Source: Amycolatopsis aidingensis
Lineage (GTDB): Bacteria; Actinomycetota; Actinomycetes; Mycobacteriales; Pseudonocardiaceae
Reading direction: 5' to 3'
Assembly: GCF_018885265.1 (NCBI RefSeq)
Contig: NZ_CP076538.1
Coordinates: 5,244,001-5,308,000, forward strand
DNA length: 64,000 nt
This document shows, one piece after another, positions 1 through 8,394 of this stretch. Under the pieces are notes generated by a model that saw only the letters and a list, made by a program, of their open reading frames with translations, had not been told where the DNA came from and made no database searches. Every line of letters starts with the position of its first letter. The first letter of the stretch is position 1. The position numbers and the translations under genes were made by a program.

Positions 1-249
1 GTCGCCGTGCTGGAACAGCTCACCGACGCCGGATCCAGCACCGATCCCGACGCGGTCGCGGATGAGGCGATGATCCGGGCGTTCAGCCTGAACCTGTTCC
101 ACACCCAGGGCGGCCGGATCCACGACCGCGCGGGCATCGACGCCATGCTCACCGGAGCCGGGTTCCGGCAGCCGGAGTGGAGCACCCTGCGCAAGCTGCC
201 CACCGACCACCTCGCGGTGGCCAGGAAACCCGCGGGGGACGCGCCGTGA
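1..249 (+). CDS. C-terminal fragment of a SAM-dependent O-methyltransferase (partial)
   Basis: The reading frame is open at the window edge, so only about the last 82 residues are seen. The segment ends with an AGFRQPEW-type strand followed by a short basic tail, which resembles the final beta strands of small-molecule O-methyltransferases (GAGF...), in which the preceding text MLTGAGF is typical. The SAM-binding glycine motif lies outside the window, so the family call is an inference. Its TGA overlaps the GTG of the next gene (GTGA), which makes it the upstream member of the same operon as the condensation protein and the TPP enzyme subunits. A tailoring methyltransferase of a specialised metabolite would fit. 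Confidence 0.55.
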   Translation, partial: VAVLEQLTDAGSSTDPDAVADEAMIRAFSLNLFHTQGGRIHDRAGIDAMLTGAGFRQPEWSTLRKLPTDHLAVARKPAGDAP

Positions 250-2747
250 CCGCGGCGCAGGGGCAGGCCTTCCCCGCGTCCTACGCCCAGCAGGGGATGT
301 GGCTGTCCAGCAGCCTCGTCCCGGACACCCCGCTGTACCTGCTGGGCGTGGACTACCGGCTGCCCTACCGGGTGACCGCCGAGCAGCTCACCGCGGCCCT
401 CGCGGAGATCGTGCGCAGGCACGAGACCCTGCGTACCGCGCTGTGCCTGCGGGAAGGCACCTTGGTGCAGGTGGTGTACCCGCCCGCGTCCCCGGAACTG
501 CCGGTGGAGGACCGCACCGAGCTGCCGCCACCGGAACGCGCACGGGAGGTGCGCAGGCTGCTGGCGGCCGAGGCCGGTACCCCGCTGGAGCTGGACCGGC
601 CCCCGCTGTGGCGGGCTCGGCTGGTGCGCTGCGCCGCCACCGAATGGCACCTGATCTTCGTCGCGCATCACGCGGTACTGGACGCGACCTCGATCTTCAA
701 CCTGCGCCGCGAGCTGCACGAGCTGTGCCGCGCGGCCGCGGAGGGAACCCGGCCGCTCCTTCCGGACCTGCCGATCCAGTACGCGGATTTCAGTGCCTGG
801 CAACGGGATCAGGTCACCGGCCCGGCGGCGGAGGGGCAGCTGCGGTTCTGGCGTACCCGGCTGGCAGGCCTGCCGGAGACACACTCCCTGCCCACCGACC
901 ACCCGCGCCCGCCACGGGCCACCCACCGGGGCGCCCAGGTCCGGTTCAGCGTCCCTGCCGAGCTCGCCGCCGCGGTGCGAGCCTACGGGGGCCAGCACGG
1001 GGCAAGCCCGTTCATGGTGCTGCTCGCCGCGTTCCAGGCCGTGCTGGCCCGGCTGTCCGGAGAACCGGACACGGTGGTCGGCACCCCGGTCGCCGGGCGC
1101 GACCTGCCCGAGCTCGGGCCGCTGATCGGCATGTTCGTGAACACGCTGGTGCTGCGCACGGATCTTTCCGGCGACCCGAGCTTCGCGGAGATTGTCCGGC
1201 GGGCGCGGGAGACGGCGCTGTCGGCATGGGAACACCAGCGGACTCCGTTCGATCTGCTGGTGGAGTCCCTGGCACCGCGGCGCGATCCCGGTCGCCACCC
1301 ACTGTTCCAGCTCGGGTTCAACTTCCTGCCCGACCGCGGCTACGCCGGGGGCGGAAACGAGGTGGCCTCGATGGGGATGGACGACGAGGACACCCCGGCC
1401 ACCACCGCCCGCTTCGACCTGCACCTCGACCTGTTCGAGCAGGACGGCGGGCTGGTGGGCGTGCTGGAGTACGCCACCGACCTGTTCGAAGCCGCCTCCG
1501 TTCGGGCGATCGCGGGGCATTACACCCGGGTGCTGGCCGCCGGGGTAGCCGGGCCGGACACCCCGCTGTCCCGGCTGCCGATGCTTGGCGAGGCGCAGCA
1601 GCGGCGGCTGGTCGCGGCCGCCCGCCCCGAGGGTGCCGTCCCTGAGCAGCCGGTGTGGTCCCGGTTCGCGGCCGTGGCGCGGCAGCGTGCCGCCGAACCG
1701 GCCGTTTCCGGCGGCCACGGATCCGGGCTGAGCTACGCGGAACTCGCGGGCGCCGCCGCCGCGCTGGGCGAGCGGCTCGCCGCGGGCGGCACCGCGCCGG
1801 TGGCGCTGTTGCCCGGCGCCGGGGCCGCGCCGCTGGCCACCGGCGTGCTCGCCGCGCTGTACGCGGGCAGGCCGTTCCTGCTGCTCGCCGCGGACCTGCC
1901 CGCGGCGCGGCTGGGCTTCCTGGTGCGCAACACCGGGATCGGCACCCTGGTCGCCGCCGCGGGCCTGGCACTGCCACCGGTCGAGGTGCCGGTGCTCGCG
2001 GCGGACCAGCACGCGCCGCCATCCACCGGCGAACCGGTGCGGCGGCCGCCAGGGGCGGCGGCATGGCTGTGCGGCCTGCCCGCCCGCACCGGCCTGCCGA
2101 AGCAGGCCGTGCTGACCGGGCTCGGGCTGGCGGCAGGCGTGCGGGCGCTGGGCGACCTGCTGCGGCCGGAGCCGGGCGAACGCATCGGGCTGGCACCGGC
2201 GCAGCCCGATGCGCTGTTGGTCCCCATGCTGCTCGCCGGGCTGCTGGCCGGAGCCACGCTGCACCGGCTGGACCCGGACGACTCCGCGCGGGTAGACCAG
2301 CTGGCCGTCACGGAGTCCACTGTGGACCTCCTGGGTGGGCTCCGGCCGGAGCGGACCCTGCTGGTGGACGGCGGTCCTGAGCTACCGCTACCGGAGTGCC
2401 CACCCGACGTCCGGCTGGTGCGCCGGTTCGGCTTCGCCGAGTGCGCCGGTGCCGGGCCGCTGCTGACCGGGACGGAACCGGCGGTGCTCACGCCGGGACC
2501 GCTGGTGGGCGCCTGCGTGCTGGACGCCCGCGCGGAACCGGCCGCCGAGGGAGCCCTCGGCGAGCTGTGCCTCACCGGTCCCACGGTGGCCGCCGGCTAC
2601 CTGGGCAGGCCGGGGCCGAGCGCGGAACGGTTCCTGCCCGACCCGTACGCGCAGCGGCCGGGGTCCCGGCTGCTGCGCACCGGCCTGCCTGCGCGCTCGC
2701 GGCCGGACGGCACCATCGAGATACGAACGACGAAGGCGGCACGATGA
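246..2747 (+). CDS. NRPS condensation domain fused to a decayed adenylation domain
   Basis: 833 residues from the GTG that overlaps the previous stop; a longer in-frame start at 177 would run through the upstream gene and is rejected. Residues about 5-430 form a full condensation domain: SYAQQGMW (C1), RRHETLRT (C2), HHAVLDATS at 141-149 (C3, with A in place of the usual G), YADFSAW (C4), IGMFVNTLVLR (C5), HQRTPFD (C6) and RHPLFQLGF (C7). Residues about 450-833 align with an adenylation domain but the key motifs are broken: the A3 phosphate loop reads LPARTGLPKQA, A5 reads FGFAECAG, A7 reads LRTGLPAR without the aspartate, and the chain ends just after A7, so the A8-A10 lid with its catalytic lysine is missing. 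There is no carrier domain. It probably condenses or transfers acyl/peptidyl groups supplied in trans; the A-like half is presumably non-catalytic. Confidence 0.85.
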   Translation: MTAAQGQAFPASYAQQGMWLSSSLVPDTPLYLLGVDYRLPYRVTAEQLTAALAEIVRRHETLRTALCLREGTLVQVVYPPASPELPVEDRTELPPPERAREVRRLLAAEAGTPLELDRPPLWRARLVRCAATEWHLIFVAHHAVLDATSIFNLRRELHELCRAAAEGTRPLLPDLPIQYADFSAWQRDQVTGPAAEGQLRFWRTRLAGLPETHSLPTDHPRPPRATHRGAQVRFSVPAELAAAVRAYGGQHGASPFMVLLAAFQAVLARLSGEPDTVVGTPVAGRDLPELGPLIGMFVNTLVLRTDLSGDPSFAEIVRRARETALSAWEHQRTPFDLLVESLAPRRDPGRHPLFQLGFNFLPDRGYAGGGNEVASMGMDDEDTPATTARFDLHLDLFEQDGGLVGVLEYATDLFEAASVRAIAGHYTRVLAAGVAGPDTPLSRLPMLGEAQQRRLVAAARPEGAVPEQPVWSRFAAVARQRAAEPAVSGGHGSGLSYAELAGAAAALGERLAAGGTAPVALLPGAGAAPLATGVLAALYAGRPFLLLAADLPAARLGFLVRNTGIGTLVAAAGLALPPVEVPVLAADQHAPPSTGEPVRRPPGAAAWLCGLPARTGLPKQAVLTGLGLAAGVRALGDLLRPEPGERIGLAPAQPDALLVPMLLAGLLAGATLHRLDPDDSARVDQLAVTESTVDLLGGLRPERTLLVDGGPELPLPECPPDVRLVRRFGFAECAGAGPLLTGTEPAVLTPGPLVGACVLDARAEPAAEGALGELCLTGPTVAAGYLGRPGPSAERFLPDPYAQRPGSRLLRTGLPARSRPDGTIEIRTTKAAR

Positions 2748-3247
2748 CGGTTTCCCCACCGGCCGGGCAGCTCGCCGAGGAACTGTGCGCACAGCTGGCC
2801 GAAGCCGGCTTCGCACCGTTCTTCGGCACCCCCTGCGGCATCCTCGCCCCGCTGTACCGGCAGCTGGAACGCCAAGCGGAGATGCGCACCATCACCAGGG
2901 AGGACAATGCCGTCGGCGTCGCCGCGGGCACCGCGCTGGCCGGACGTTTCCCGGTGGTGCTCATGCAGAACTCGGGTCTCGGACAGTCGGTGAACGTGCT
3001 GGCCTCCCTGGTCGTGCCCTACCGCATCCCGCTGCTGCTGGTGGTGAGCCTGCGCGGAACCGGACCGGATCCGACGCCGGAGAACCAGCCGATGGGCGGG
3101 CTCACCGTACCCGTGCTGTCCGGATTGGACATTCCGGTGGAGACCGTGGGATCGCCGGAGGTGCCAGGGTTCCTGGACCGGGCCCGGCGGGACCGGCGCG
3201 CGGCGGCGTTACTCGTGCCACCGGCGGCCTTCGGGTGGCGGGCATGA
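2744..3247 (+). CDS. TPP-dependent decarboxylase, alpha (PYR-domain) subunit, phosphonopyruvate/sulfopyruvate decarboxylase-like
   Basis: 167 residues, starting at the ATG of an ATGA overlap with the NRPS gene. The segment FFGTPCGILAPLY near residue 25, then TREDNAVGVAAG and VVLMQNSGLGQSVN, match the N-terminal pyrimidine-binding domain of phosphonopyruvate decarboxylase and of the ComD subunit of sulfopyruvate decarboxylase, including the conserved glutamate that activates the TPP aminopyrimidine (TREDN). The protein is only the PYR half; the PP half is the next gene. The family decarboxylates 3-phospho- or 3-sulfo-pyruvate or related 2-oxo acids to aldehydes, or catalyses acyloin-type couplings. 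Substrate here is unknown; the operon context suggests making a building block for the metabolite. Confidence 0.82.
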   Translation: MTVSPPAGQLAEELCAQLAEAGFAPFFGTPCGILAPLYRQLERQAEMRTITREDNAVGVAAGTALAGRFPVVLMQNSGLGQSVNVLASLVVPYRIPLLLVVSLRGTGPDPTPENQPMGGLTVPVLSGLDIPVETVGSPEVPGFLDRARRDRRAAALLVPPAAFGWRA

Positions 3248-3828
3248 ACAAGACCACCGCGATCGGCGCCGTGCTGGCGGCCACCACGGACGAGCCGATC
3301 GTCTTCACCACCGGGTACGCCTGCCGGATCGCGCGGCACCTCGGCGACCGGCAGGGGAACTTCTACATGACCGGCTCGATGGGCCTGGCCTGCGCCATCG
3401 GCACCGGCGTCGCGCTGGAGACCGCGCGCACCACGGTGATCGTGGACGGGGATGGCAGCGTGCTGATGAACCCGGCCTGCCTGGTCACCGCGGGCGCGCT
3501 GGCCACCCTGCCGCTGGTGCACGTGCTGCTCGACGATGGCAGCTACGCCTCAACCGGTGGCCAGCAGGTGCCCTCCGCGCGGGCCGACCTGTGTGCCCTG
3601 GCCCTGGCTTCCGGCTACCGGATGGCCGCCGATACGGCGGGCGATGCCGAGTTCGCCGAACTGCTTCGCACCGAACTGGCCACCGGAAACGGGCCGGTGC
3701 TCCTGCGCTGCGTGCTGACCGAGCCCGATCCCCCGGTGCCGCCCCGCATCGACCTGCACCTCCCCGCCCACGCCCACCGCTTCACCACCCATTGCTCCAC
3801 TGCCCCGTCGAGGATGCGGGATCAGTAG
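3244..3828 (+). CDS. TPP-dependent decarboxylase, beta (PP-domain) subunit
   Basis: 194 residues, again ATGA-coupled to the alpha subunit. It carries the TPP pyrophosphate/Mg motif GDGSVLMN with the downstream part LLDDGSYASTGGQQ (an aspartate where many TPP enzymes have asparagine), and MTGSMGLACAIGTGVAL, all typical of the C-terminal half of phosphonopyruvate decarboxylase and of ComE. Together with the preceding gene it rebuilds the full single-chain enzyme. The C terminus overlaps the end of the convergent sialidase gene by 7 bp, marking the right edge of the biosynthetic operon. Confidence 0.82.
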   Translation: MNKTTAIGAVLAATTDEPIVFTTGYACRIARHLGDRQGNFYMTGSMGLACAIGTGVALETARTTVIVDGDGSVLMNPACLVTAGALATLPLVHVLLDDGSYASTGGQQVPSARADLCALALASGYRMAADTAGDAEFAELLRTELATGNGPVLLRCVLTEPDPPVPPRIDLHLPAHAHRFTTHCSTAPSRMRDQ

Positions 3829-5654
3829 GCCAGGTCGAAGGGGAGGTGCAGGCGCAGGCCCTCGGCAGGGCCCCCTGCCGAGGTGGCGAGTCGTTCGACC
3901 TCGGCCCCGCTCAACGCCCTGCCGTAGAGGCGGACCTCGTCCAGCGAACCACGGAGCCGGTTCGCTCCGTCCAGCCGCTGCCCGAGATGGATCTGGAACG
4001 GCCGTCTGGGGCTGACCGAACCGCTCAGGCCGGAGGCCGAGGCGGCCAGCTCGCCGTCGAGGTAGAGCCGCAACACCCCACCCTCACGCTGCAACGCGAA
4101 ATGGTGCCAGGAACGGTCGGCGTAGGCGCCCTGGGTGGACAGCGCCACCGGCCCAGCCGGACCGTACTCCGCCCACGCACGGATGCGGCCGTTGCCCGGC
4201 TCGGCCCGCAACCACAGCTGGGAACGCTCGGCGCCGAGGTTGTACGCCCACAGCAGGGCCTGTTCCGCGGTACTGGCCCCATAGTTGAACCACCCCGTCC
4301 AGGTGAAGTCCCCGCCGCTGGTGGCCAGCTTCTCCGCGAAGGGCAGCTGCACATAGTCGTCCGAGCCGTCCAGCGACGCCGCCCGGCCGAACCGGCCGGG
4401 AGCGAGGCCCGCGCCGCCGTGCAGCCAGGCGTCCAGCCCGTGCGGTGAGTCGTCCGGGGTCACCGGAAGGGCCGCGGTGTCCCCGTCCGGCAGCCCCAGA
4501 TCGGCCTCGGTGAAGGTGGTGAACCACAGGTAACCGTGCGACCACTGCTGCGCCCGCTCGTAGGCGAGGCCCACGGTGCCGGGGCCGATGAGGGTCATAT
4601 CGGTGTACGCCGACATCCCCTGGTAGATCACGGTGCCCCCGCTCGGCGAGACCCACTCGTCCCCGCCCTTGAAGGTGGACCTGATCGTCATCCGCTCCCT
4701 GGTGCGGTCGCCCTGCCTGCTCGCCGAGGCGAGCAGCACCCGGTTGTACCGGTCCCCCTTGTCCGTCGCCCGCAGCTCCAGGGTGGAGGCCTGCACCGTG
4801 GGCACGGTCAGCGACTTCTCCGCCCGGCCGGCGTGGAACGGCTCGGCCACCGTCGTGCCACCGTCGGTGAACACGGCCGAGGCCACCGTGGTGTCGTTGT
4901 CCGGGTTCTGGTCCCTGGCGAAGGCGACCAGGGAGGCGTCCGGCCGCTCGTACACCGACAGTTCCTGCACCTGTAGCCCCGGCGCGGCCGAATGATCGTA
5001 GGCCCCCAGTCGCCAGCTGAGCCCGCCGTCGTCGCTGTAGACCAGTGAACCGCCCTTGCTGCCGTCCGCGGCGCGGTGGGTGGTGCCCACCACGAGCCTG
5101 CCTGCGTGCTCTCCCCGGGTGAGCTGGATGCCGTGCGAGGGACCGGTGGCGTACTGGGTCCAGCCGTCCAGGCTCACATCGCCGGTGACCTCCCGAGGCT
5201 CGGTCCAAGTGCGGCCGTTGTCCTCGCTGTACTGCGCCCAGGCCGTCCGGTACCGGCGCGTGGTGAGCAGCGAGATCCGGCCGGTTTCCCGGTCCACCAC
5301 GGGGGCGGGATTGTGCGCCGTTGCGTCCACGCCCGCGTGCACCACCTGCGGATCGCTCCAGTTGCGCCCGCCGTCGGAGGAGCGCACCACGATCACATCG
5401 TGCTTCCCGGTGTCCGAGCAGTCCGGCTTGCGGCCTTCGGCGAACATCAGCAGGGTGCCGTCGTTCGCGGTGACCAGTGCCGGGATGCGGTAGCAGTGAT
5501 AGCCGTGGGTGCCGGGTTTCAGGATGGCCCTGCCGTCGAGATCGGCCACCGCCTCCTGAGTATCCACTGTAGACACGTCGGCGACGGCTCCGCCGCCGCC
5601 GACGCCCACGGCCAGCGCCACCGCCAGCACCGTCAGCGCTCTTCGTCTCCGCAC
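3822..5654 (-). CDS. Secreted exo-sialidase (GH33) with C-terminal LamG domain
   Basis: 610 residues from a GTG preceded by a GGAAAGG ribosome site; the frame extends 22 codons further up to an ATG without such a site. An RRRRALTVLAVALAVGV signal peptide is followed by a six-bladed sialidase propeller: YRIPAL near residue 55 (the FRIP/YRIP arginine), and three Asp boxes SSDGGRNWS, SEDNGRTWT and SDDGGLSWR. From about residue 410 a concanavalin-like LamG domain (LDGSDDYVQLPF, WTGWFNYG, RLYLDGELAAS, LDEVRLYGRALS) could bind glycans. It would release terminal sialic acids or related nonulosonates outside the cell. It faces away from the importer across an A+T-richer intergenic region. Confidence 0.9.
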   Translation of the reverse strand: MRRRRALTVLAVALAVGVGGGGAVADVSTVDTQEAVADLDGRAILKPGTHGYHCYRIPALVTANDGTLLMFAEGRKPDCSDTGKHDVIVVRSSDGGRNWSDPQVVHAGVDATAHNPAPVVDRETGRISLLTTRRYRTAWAQYSEDNGRTWTEPREVTGDVSLDGWTQYATGPSHGIQLTRGEHAGRLVVGTTHRAADGSKGGSLVYSDDGGLSWRLGAYDHSAAPGLQVQELSVYERPDASLVAFARDQNPDNDTTVASAVFTDGGTTVAEPFHAGRAEKSLTVPTVQASTLELRATDKGDRYNRVLLASASRQGDRTRERMTIRSTFKGGDEWVSPSGGTVIYQGMSAYTDMTLIGPGTVGLAYERAQQWSHGYLWFTTFTEADLGLPDGDTAALPVTPDDSPHGLDAWLHGGAGLAPGRFGRAASLDGSDDYVQLPFAEKLATSGGDFTWTGWFNYGASTAEQALLWAYNLGAERSQLWLRAEPGNGRIRAWAEYGPAGPVALSTQGAYADRSWHHFALQREGGVLRLYLDGELAASASGLSGSVSPRRPFQIHLGQRLDGANRLRGSLDEVRLYGRALSGAEVERLATSAGGPAEGLRLHLPFDLAY

Positions 5655-5924
5655 AACAATTACCTTTCCCGCAAGAAAACAGAACGAGAAAATACTATTC
5701 CACCAGGAAACAATTCGCATATAATTGCGCGCCGGAACACCCTCCGTGCTGGCTCCACCACCCGAACCGCCTGATCACAGGCTCGCAACGGAATGCCCGC
5801 TACCTCTCCACGTGGGGGTGCCCGATCTCCGCTCGCCCGAACAAAGATGTCCGCCACTGCCAGTGACCCGGATCACAAGCGCGAGGAGGTCGGGTGGGAA
5901 ACGGCGTGCGAGAGGGGAATCCCC
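5655..5924. promoter_or_regulatory. Divergent promoter region between sialidase and livF
   Basis: 270 bp with no convincing gene. The sialidase-proximal 80 bp is unusually A+T-rich for this genome (about 5655-5730), consistent with promoter DNA. An in-frame ATG at 5847 could give a longer LivF, but the GAGAGGGGAA site before the GTG at 5925 is better placed. No specific operator is identified. Confidence 0.4.
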
Positions 5925-6737
5925 GTGCTGAGCGTGCGTGACCTCCATGTCCGGTACGGCCGGTCGGTAACGGCCCTGCACGGCGTGGACCTGGATGTCC
6001 CGCCAAACGGTGTGCTCGCCGTGCTGGGCAGCAACGGGGCAGGCAAGTCCACCCTGCTGCGCGCGGTGTCCGGAACCCTGCGGATGCACCGCGGGGCGGT
6101 GGTCGGTGGCGAGATCCGGTACCGGGACAACCGCATCGACCGGCTGGACCCGGCCGCGATCGTGCATCTCGGCGTGGTCGGCGTGCCGGAGGGCAGGCAG
6201 GTCTTCGCCAGGATGACCGTGGCGGAGAACCTGCGGGCGGGCGGCATCGGCGCCGCCTCCGTGCAGCGCAGGGCCGCGGCCCGCGAGCGGGTGCACGAGC
6301 TGTTCCCGGTGCTCGCCGACCGGGCCCGGCAGCGTGCGGGCCTGCTGTCCGGCGGCGAGCAGCAGATGCTCGCCATCGGCAGGGCCCTCATGTCCGGCCC
6401 GGAACTGCTGCTGCTGGACGAGCCCTCGCTCGGGTTGGCGCCGAAGATGGTCGACCGGATCGGCGCGATCATCCGGGAGATCCACCAGCAGGGCACCGCC
6501 GTGGTGCTGGTGGAGCAGAACGCCGTGATGGCGCTGCGGGTGGCCGAGCACGCGGCGGTGCTCGAGGTCGGCAGGGTCGCGCTCAGCGGGCCCGCGGCGG
6601 AGCTGTCCCGGAGCGAGGACGTGCAGCGCCTCTACCTCGGCGGGCACGCCGAGTCACAGGCCGCGGCGCAGCAGGACGCCGCGCTGGCCGCCCGCGCGCG
6701 TTCCGGCTCCCGGCGCCTTTCGAGGTGGGCCGGATGA
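5925..6737 (+). CDS. livF: Branched-chain amino acid-type ABC transporter, ATPase LivF
   Basis: 270 residues. Walker A GSNGAGKST near residue 36, ABC signature LSGGEQQ, Walker B LLLLDEP and the D-loop/H-loop region LVEQNAVMAL are all intact, and the start LSVRDLHVRYG is typical of LivF. I chose the GTG preceded by GAGAGGGG; a longer form from ATG 5847 would add 26 residues. It is the first gene of a five-gene, mostly overlapping operon that encodes a complete HAAT-family importer. The order (two ATPases, two permeases, binding lipoprotein) is seen for uptake of branched amino acids, amides or aromatic acids, so the substrate is not certain. Confidence 0.9.
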   Translation: MLSVRDLHVRYGRSVTALHGVDLDVPPNGVLAVLGSNGAGKSTLLRAVSGTLRMHRGAVVGGEIRYRDNRIDRLDPAAIVHLGVVGVPEGRQVFARMTVAENLRAGGIGAASVQRRAAARERVHELFPVLADRARQRAGLLSGGEQQMLAIGRALMSGPELLLLDEPSLGLAPKMVDRIGAIIREIHQQGTAVVLVEQNAVMALRVAEHAAVLEVGRVALSGPAAELSRSEDVQRLYLGGHAESQAAAQQDAALAARARSGSRRLSRWAG

Positions 6738-7519
6738 ACACGATCCCCGAACTGCGGGTGCGCGAGGTGACGCTGCGCTTCGGCGGGCTGACCGCGCTGG
6801 CCGAGGTGTCCTTCACCGTGCGGCCCGGCTCTCTGCACGCGCTGATCGGCCCGAACGGCGCGGGGAAGTCCAGTTGCTTCAACGTGATCAGCGGGGTCTA
6901 CCGGGCCAGCACGGGCCGGGTGGAACTTGGCGAGCAGGACATCACCCGGCGCAGGCCGCACACCCTCGCCGGCGCCGGGATCGGCCGGTCTTTCCAGAAC
7001 ACCGCCCTCTCGGCGCACTCCACCGTGCTGGACAACGTGCTGCTCGGCAGGCACACCCTCACCAGGGGCGGATTCCTCTCCTGCGGGCTGCGGCTGCCGT
7101 GGACCACCCGGCAGGAACGCAGGCACACCGCGCGGGCCGAGGAGATCTGCGACTTCCTCGGCCTCGCCGACCGGCTCCATCTTCCGGTCGCCGCACTGCC
7201 CTACGGCGCGGCCAAGCGAGTGGACCTCGCCCGCGCCCTCGCGGTGGAGCCGAGCCTGCTGCTGCTGGACGAGCCCGCCGCCGGAATGAACGCGCTGGAG
7301 ACAGCGGAACTGGCGCACACCATCCAGGAGATCCGGGCGGAGCTCGGGATCTCGATCCTGCTGGTGGAACACGACATGGGCCTGGTGATGGGCATCGCGG
7401 ACCGGATCACGGTGCTGGACTTCGGCAGGCTGATCGCCGACGGCGCCCCCGAACAAGTACAGGCGGATCCGGAAGTCATCCAGGCATACCTGGGAACCTC
7501 GGCCGAGGAGAGCGAGTGA
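6734..7519 (+). CDS. livG: Branched-chain amino acid-type ABC transporter, ATPase LivG
   Basis: 261 residues from the ATG that overlaps the livF stop (ATGA). Walker A GPNGAGKSS, Walker B LLLLDEPAAGM and the LivG-specific insert with FQNTALS and the long helical region are present. The ABC signature reads LPYGAAKR rather than LSGGQ, a deviation common in LivG (LPYGxQR). It pairs with LivF on the cytosolic face of LivH/LivM. A GTG three codons upstream is possible but less well placed. Confidence 0.9.
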   Translation: MNTIPELRVREVTLRFGGLTALAEVSFTVRPGSLHALIGPNGAGKSSCFNVISGVYRASTGRVELGEQDITRRRPHTLAGAGIGRSFQNTALSAHSTVLDNVLLGRHTLTRGGFLSCGLRLPWTTRQERRHTARAEEICDFLGLADRLHLPVAALPYGAAKRVDLARALAVEPSLLLLDEPAAGMNALETAELAHTIQEIRAELGISILLVEHDMGLVMGIADRITVLDFGRLIADGAPEQVQADPEVIQAYLGTSAEESE

Positions 7520-8394
7520 ACACCTTCCTGCAGCTGGTGGTGAACGGGCTCGGCAAGGGTGCGGTCTTCGCACTGCTCGCGCTGGGTTTCGTGATCATCT
7601 TCAAGGCCACCGAAGTGATCAACTTCGCGCACGGTTCGCTGGTGCTGTTCGGTGGCTACCTGGTGGTGGTCACCAAGGACGCGCTCGGCTGGGCGGGCGC
7701 GGCGCTGTGCGGGGTCCTCGCCGCCGGGCTGCTCGGGCTCGCGGTGGAACGGCTGCTGCTGTCGAGGGCCCGGCTCGCCGACGCCAACAGCCTCGCCCTG
7801 CTCACCATCGGGATCGACGTGATCATCACCGAGGAGATCGTGCGCAGGCTTGGCGTGAGCCTGCCGTTCATCGGCGAGGCATGGGACGCGCAACCGCTGC
7901 AGCTGGGCGGGATCACGCTGTTTCGCACCCACCTGGTCGCGCTGGTGGTCGCCACGATCCTGATCACCGGTTTCTACCTGGCCTTCCGGTTCTCCAACTG
8001 GGGCATCGCGATGCGGGCGCAGGCGGAGAACAAGGAGGCCGCCGCACTGATGGGCATCCGCAGCTCCCGGGTGACCGCGACCGCCTGGCTGGTGGCCGGC
8101 ATGCTCGCCGGGGTCGCGGTGCTGTTCATCGCCACCCAGGACTTCTCCGGCGCCGGGCTGTCCAGGGGCACCCACTCGATCGCGCTGGCCGCGTTCCCCG
8201 CGGCAATTCTCGGCGGGCTGGACTCCACCGCGGGGGCGGTCGTGGGCGGGCTGGTGGTCGGCCTGGTGGAAGCCCTCTCCGCGCAGTACGTGTCCTTCGA
8301 CTTCGCCAAGAGCGCGGTGTTCCTGGTGATGCTCGTGGTGCTGGTGCTGCGACCGTCCGGGTTGTTCGGAACGAGGGAGAGTACCCGTGTCTGA
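7516..8394 (+). CDS. livH: Branched-chain amino acid-type ABC transporter, permease LivH
   Basis: 292 residues, GTGA overlap with livG. Highly hydrophobic with about eight membrane segments; the N-terminal GLGKGAVFALLALGFVIIFK and the motif INFAHGSLVLFG are hallmarks of LivH permeases, and AENKEAAALMGI is the EAA-like loop that contacts the ATPases. It forms the membrane channel with LivM. Confidence 0.92.
   Translation: MNTFLQLVVNGLGKGAVFALLALGFVIIFKATEVINFAHGSLVLFGGYLVVVTKDALGWAGAALCGVLAAGLLGLAVERLLLSRARLADANSLALLTIGIDVIITEEIVRRLGVSLPFIGEAWDAQPLQLGGITLFRTHLVALVVATILITGFYLAFRFSNWGIAMRAQAENKEAAALMGIRSSRVTATAWLVAGMLAGVAVLFIATQDFSGAGLSRGTHSIALAAFPAAILGGLDSTAGAVVGGLVVGLVEALSAQYVSFDFAKSAVFLVMLVVLVLRPSGLFGTRESTRV

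Noticed and set aside
177-245. Longer start for the condensation protein at 177
   Set aside because: It lies entirely within the preceding gene; the GTG at 246 with the GTGA overlap fits the operon style.
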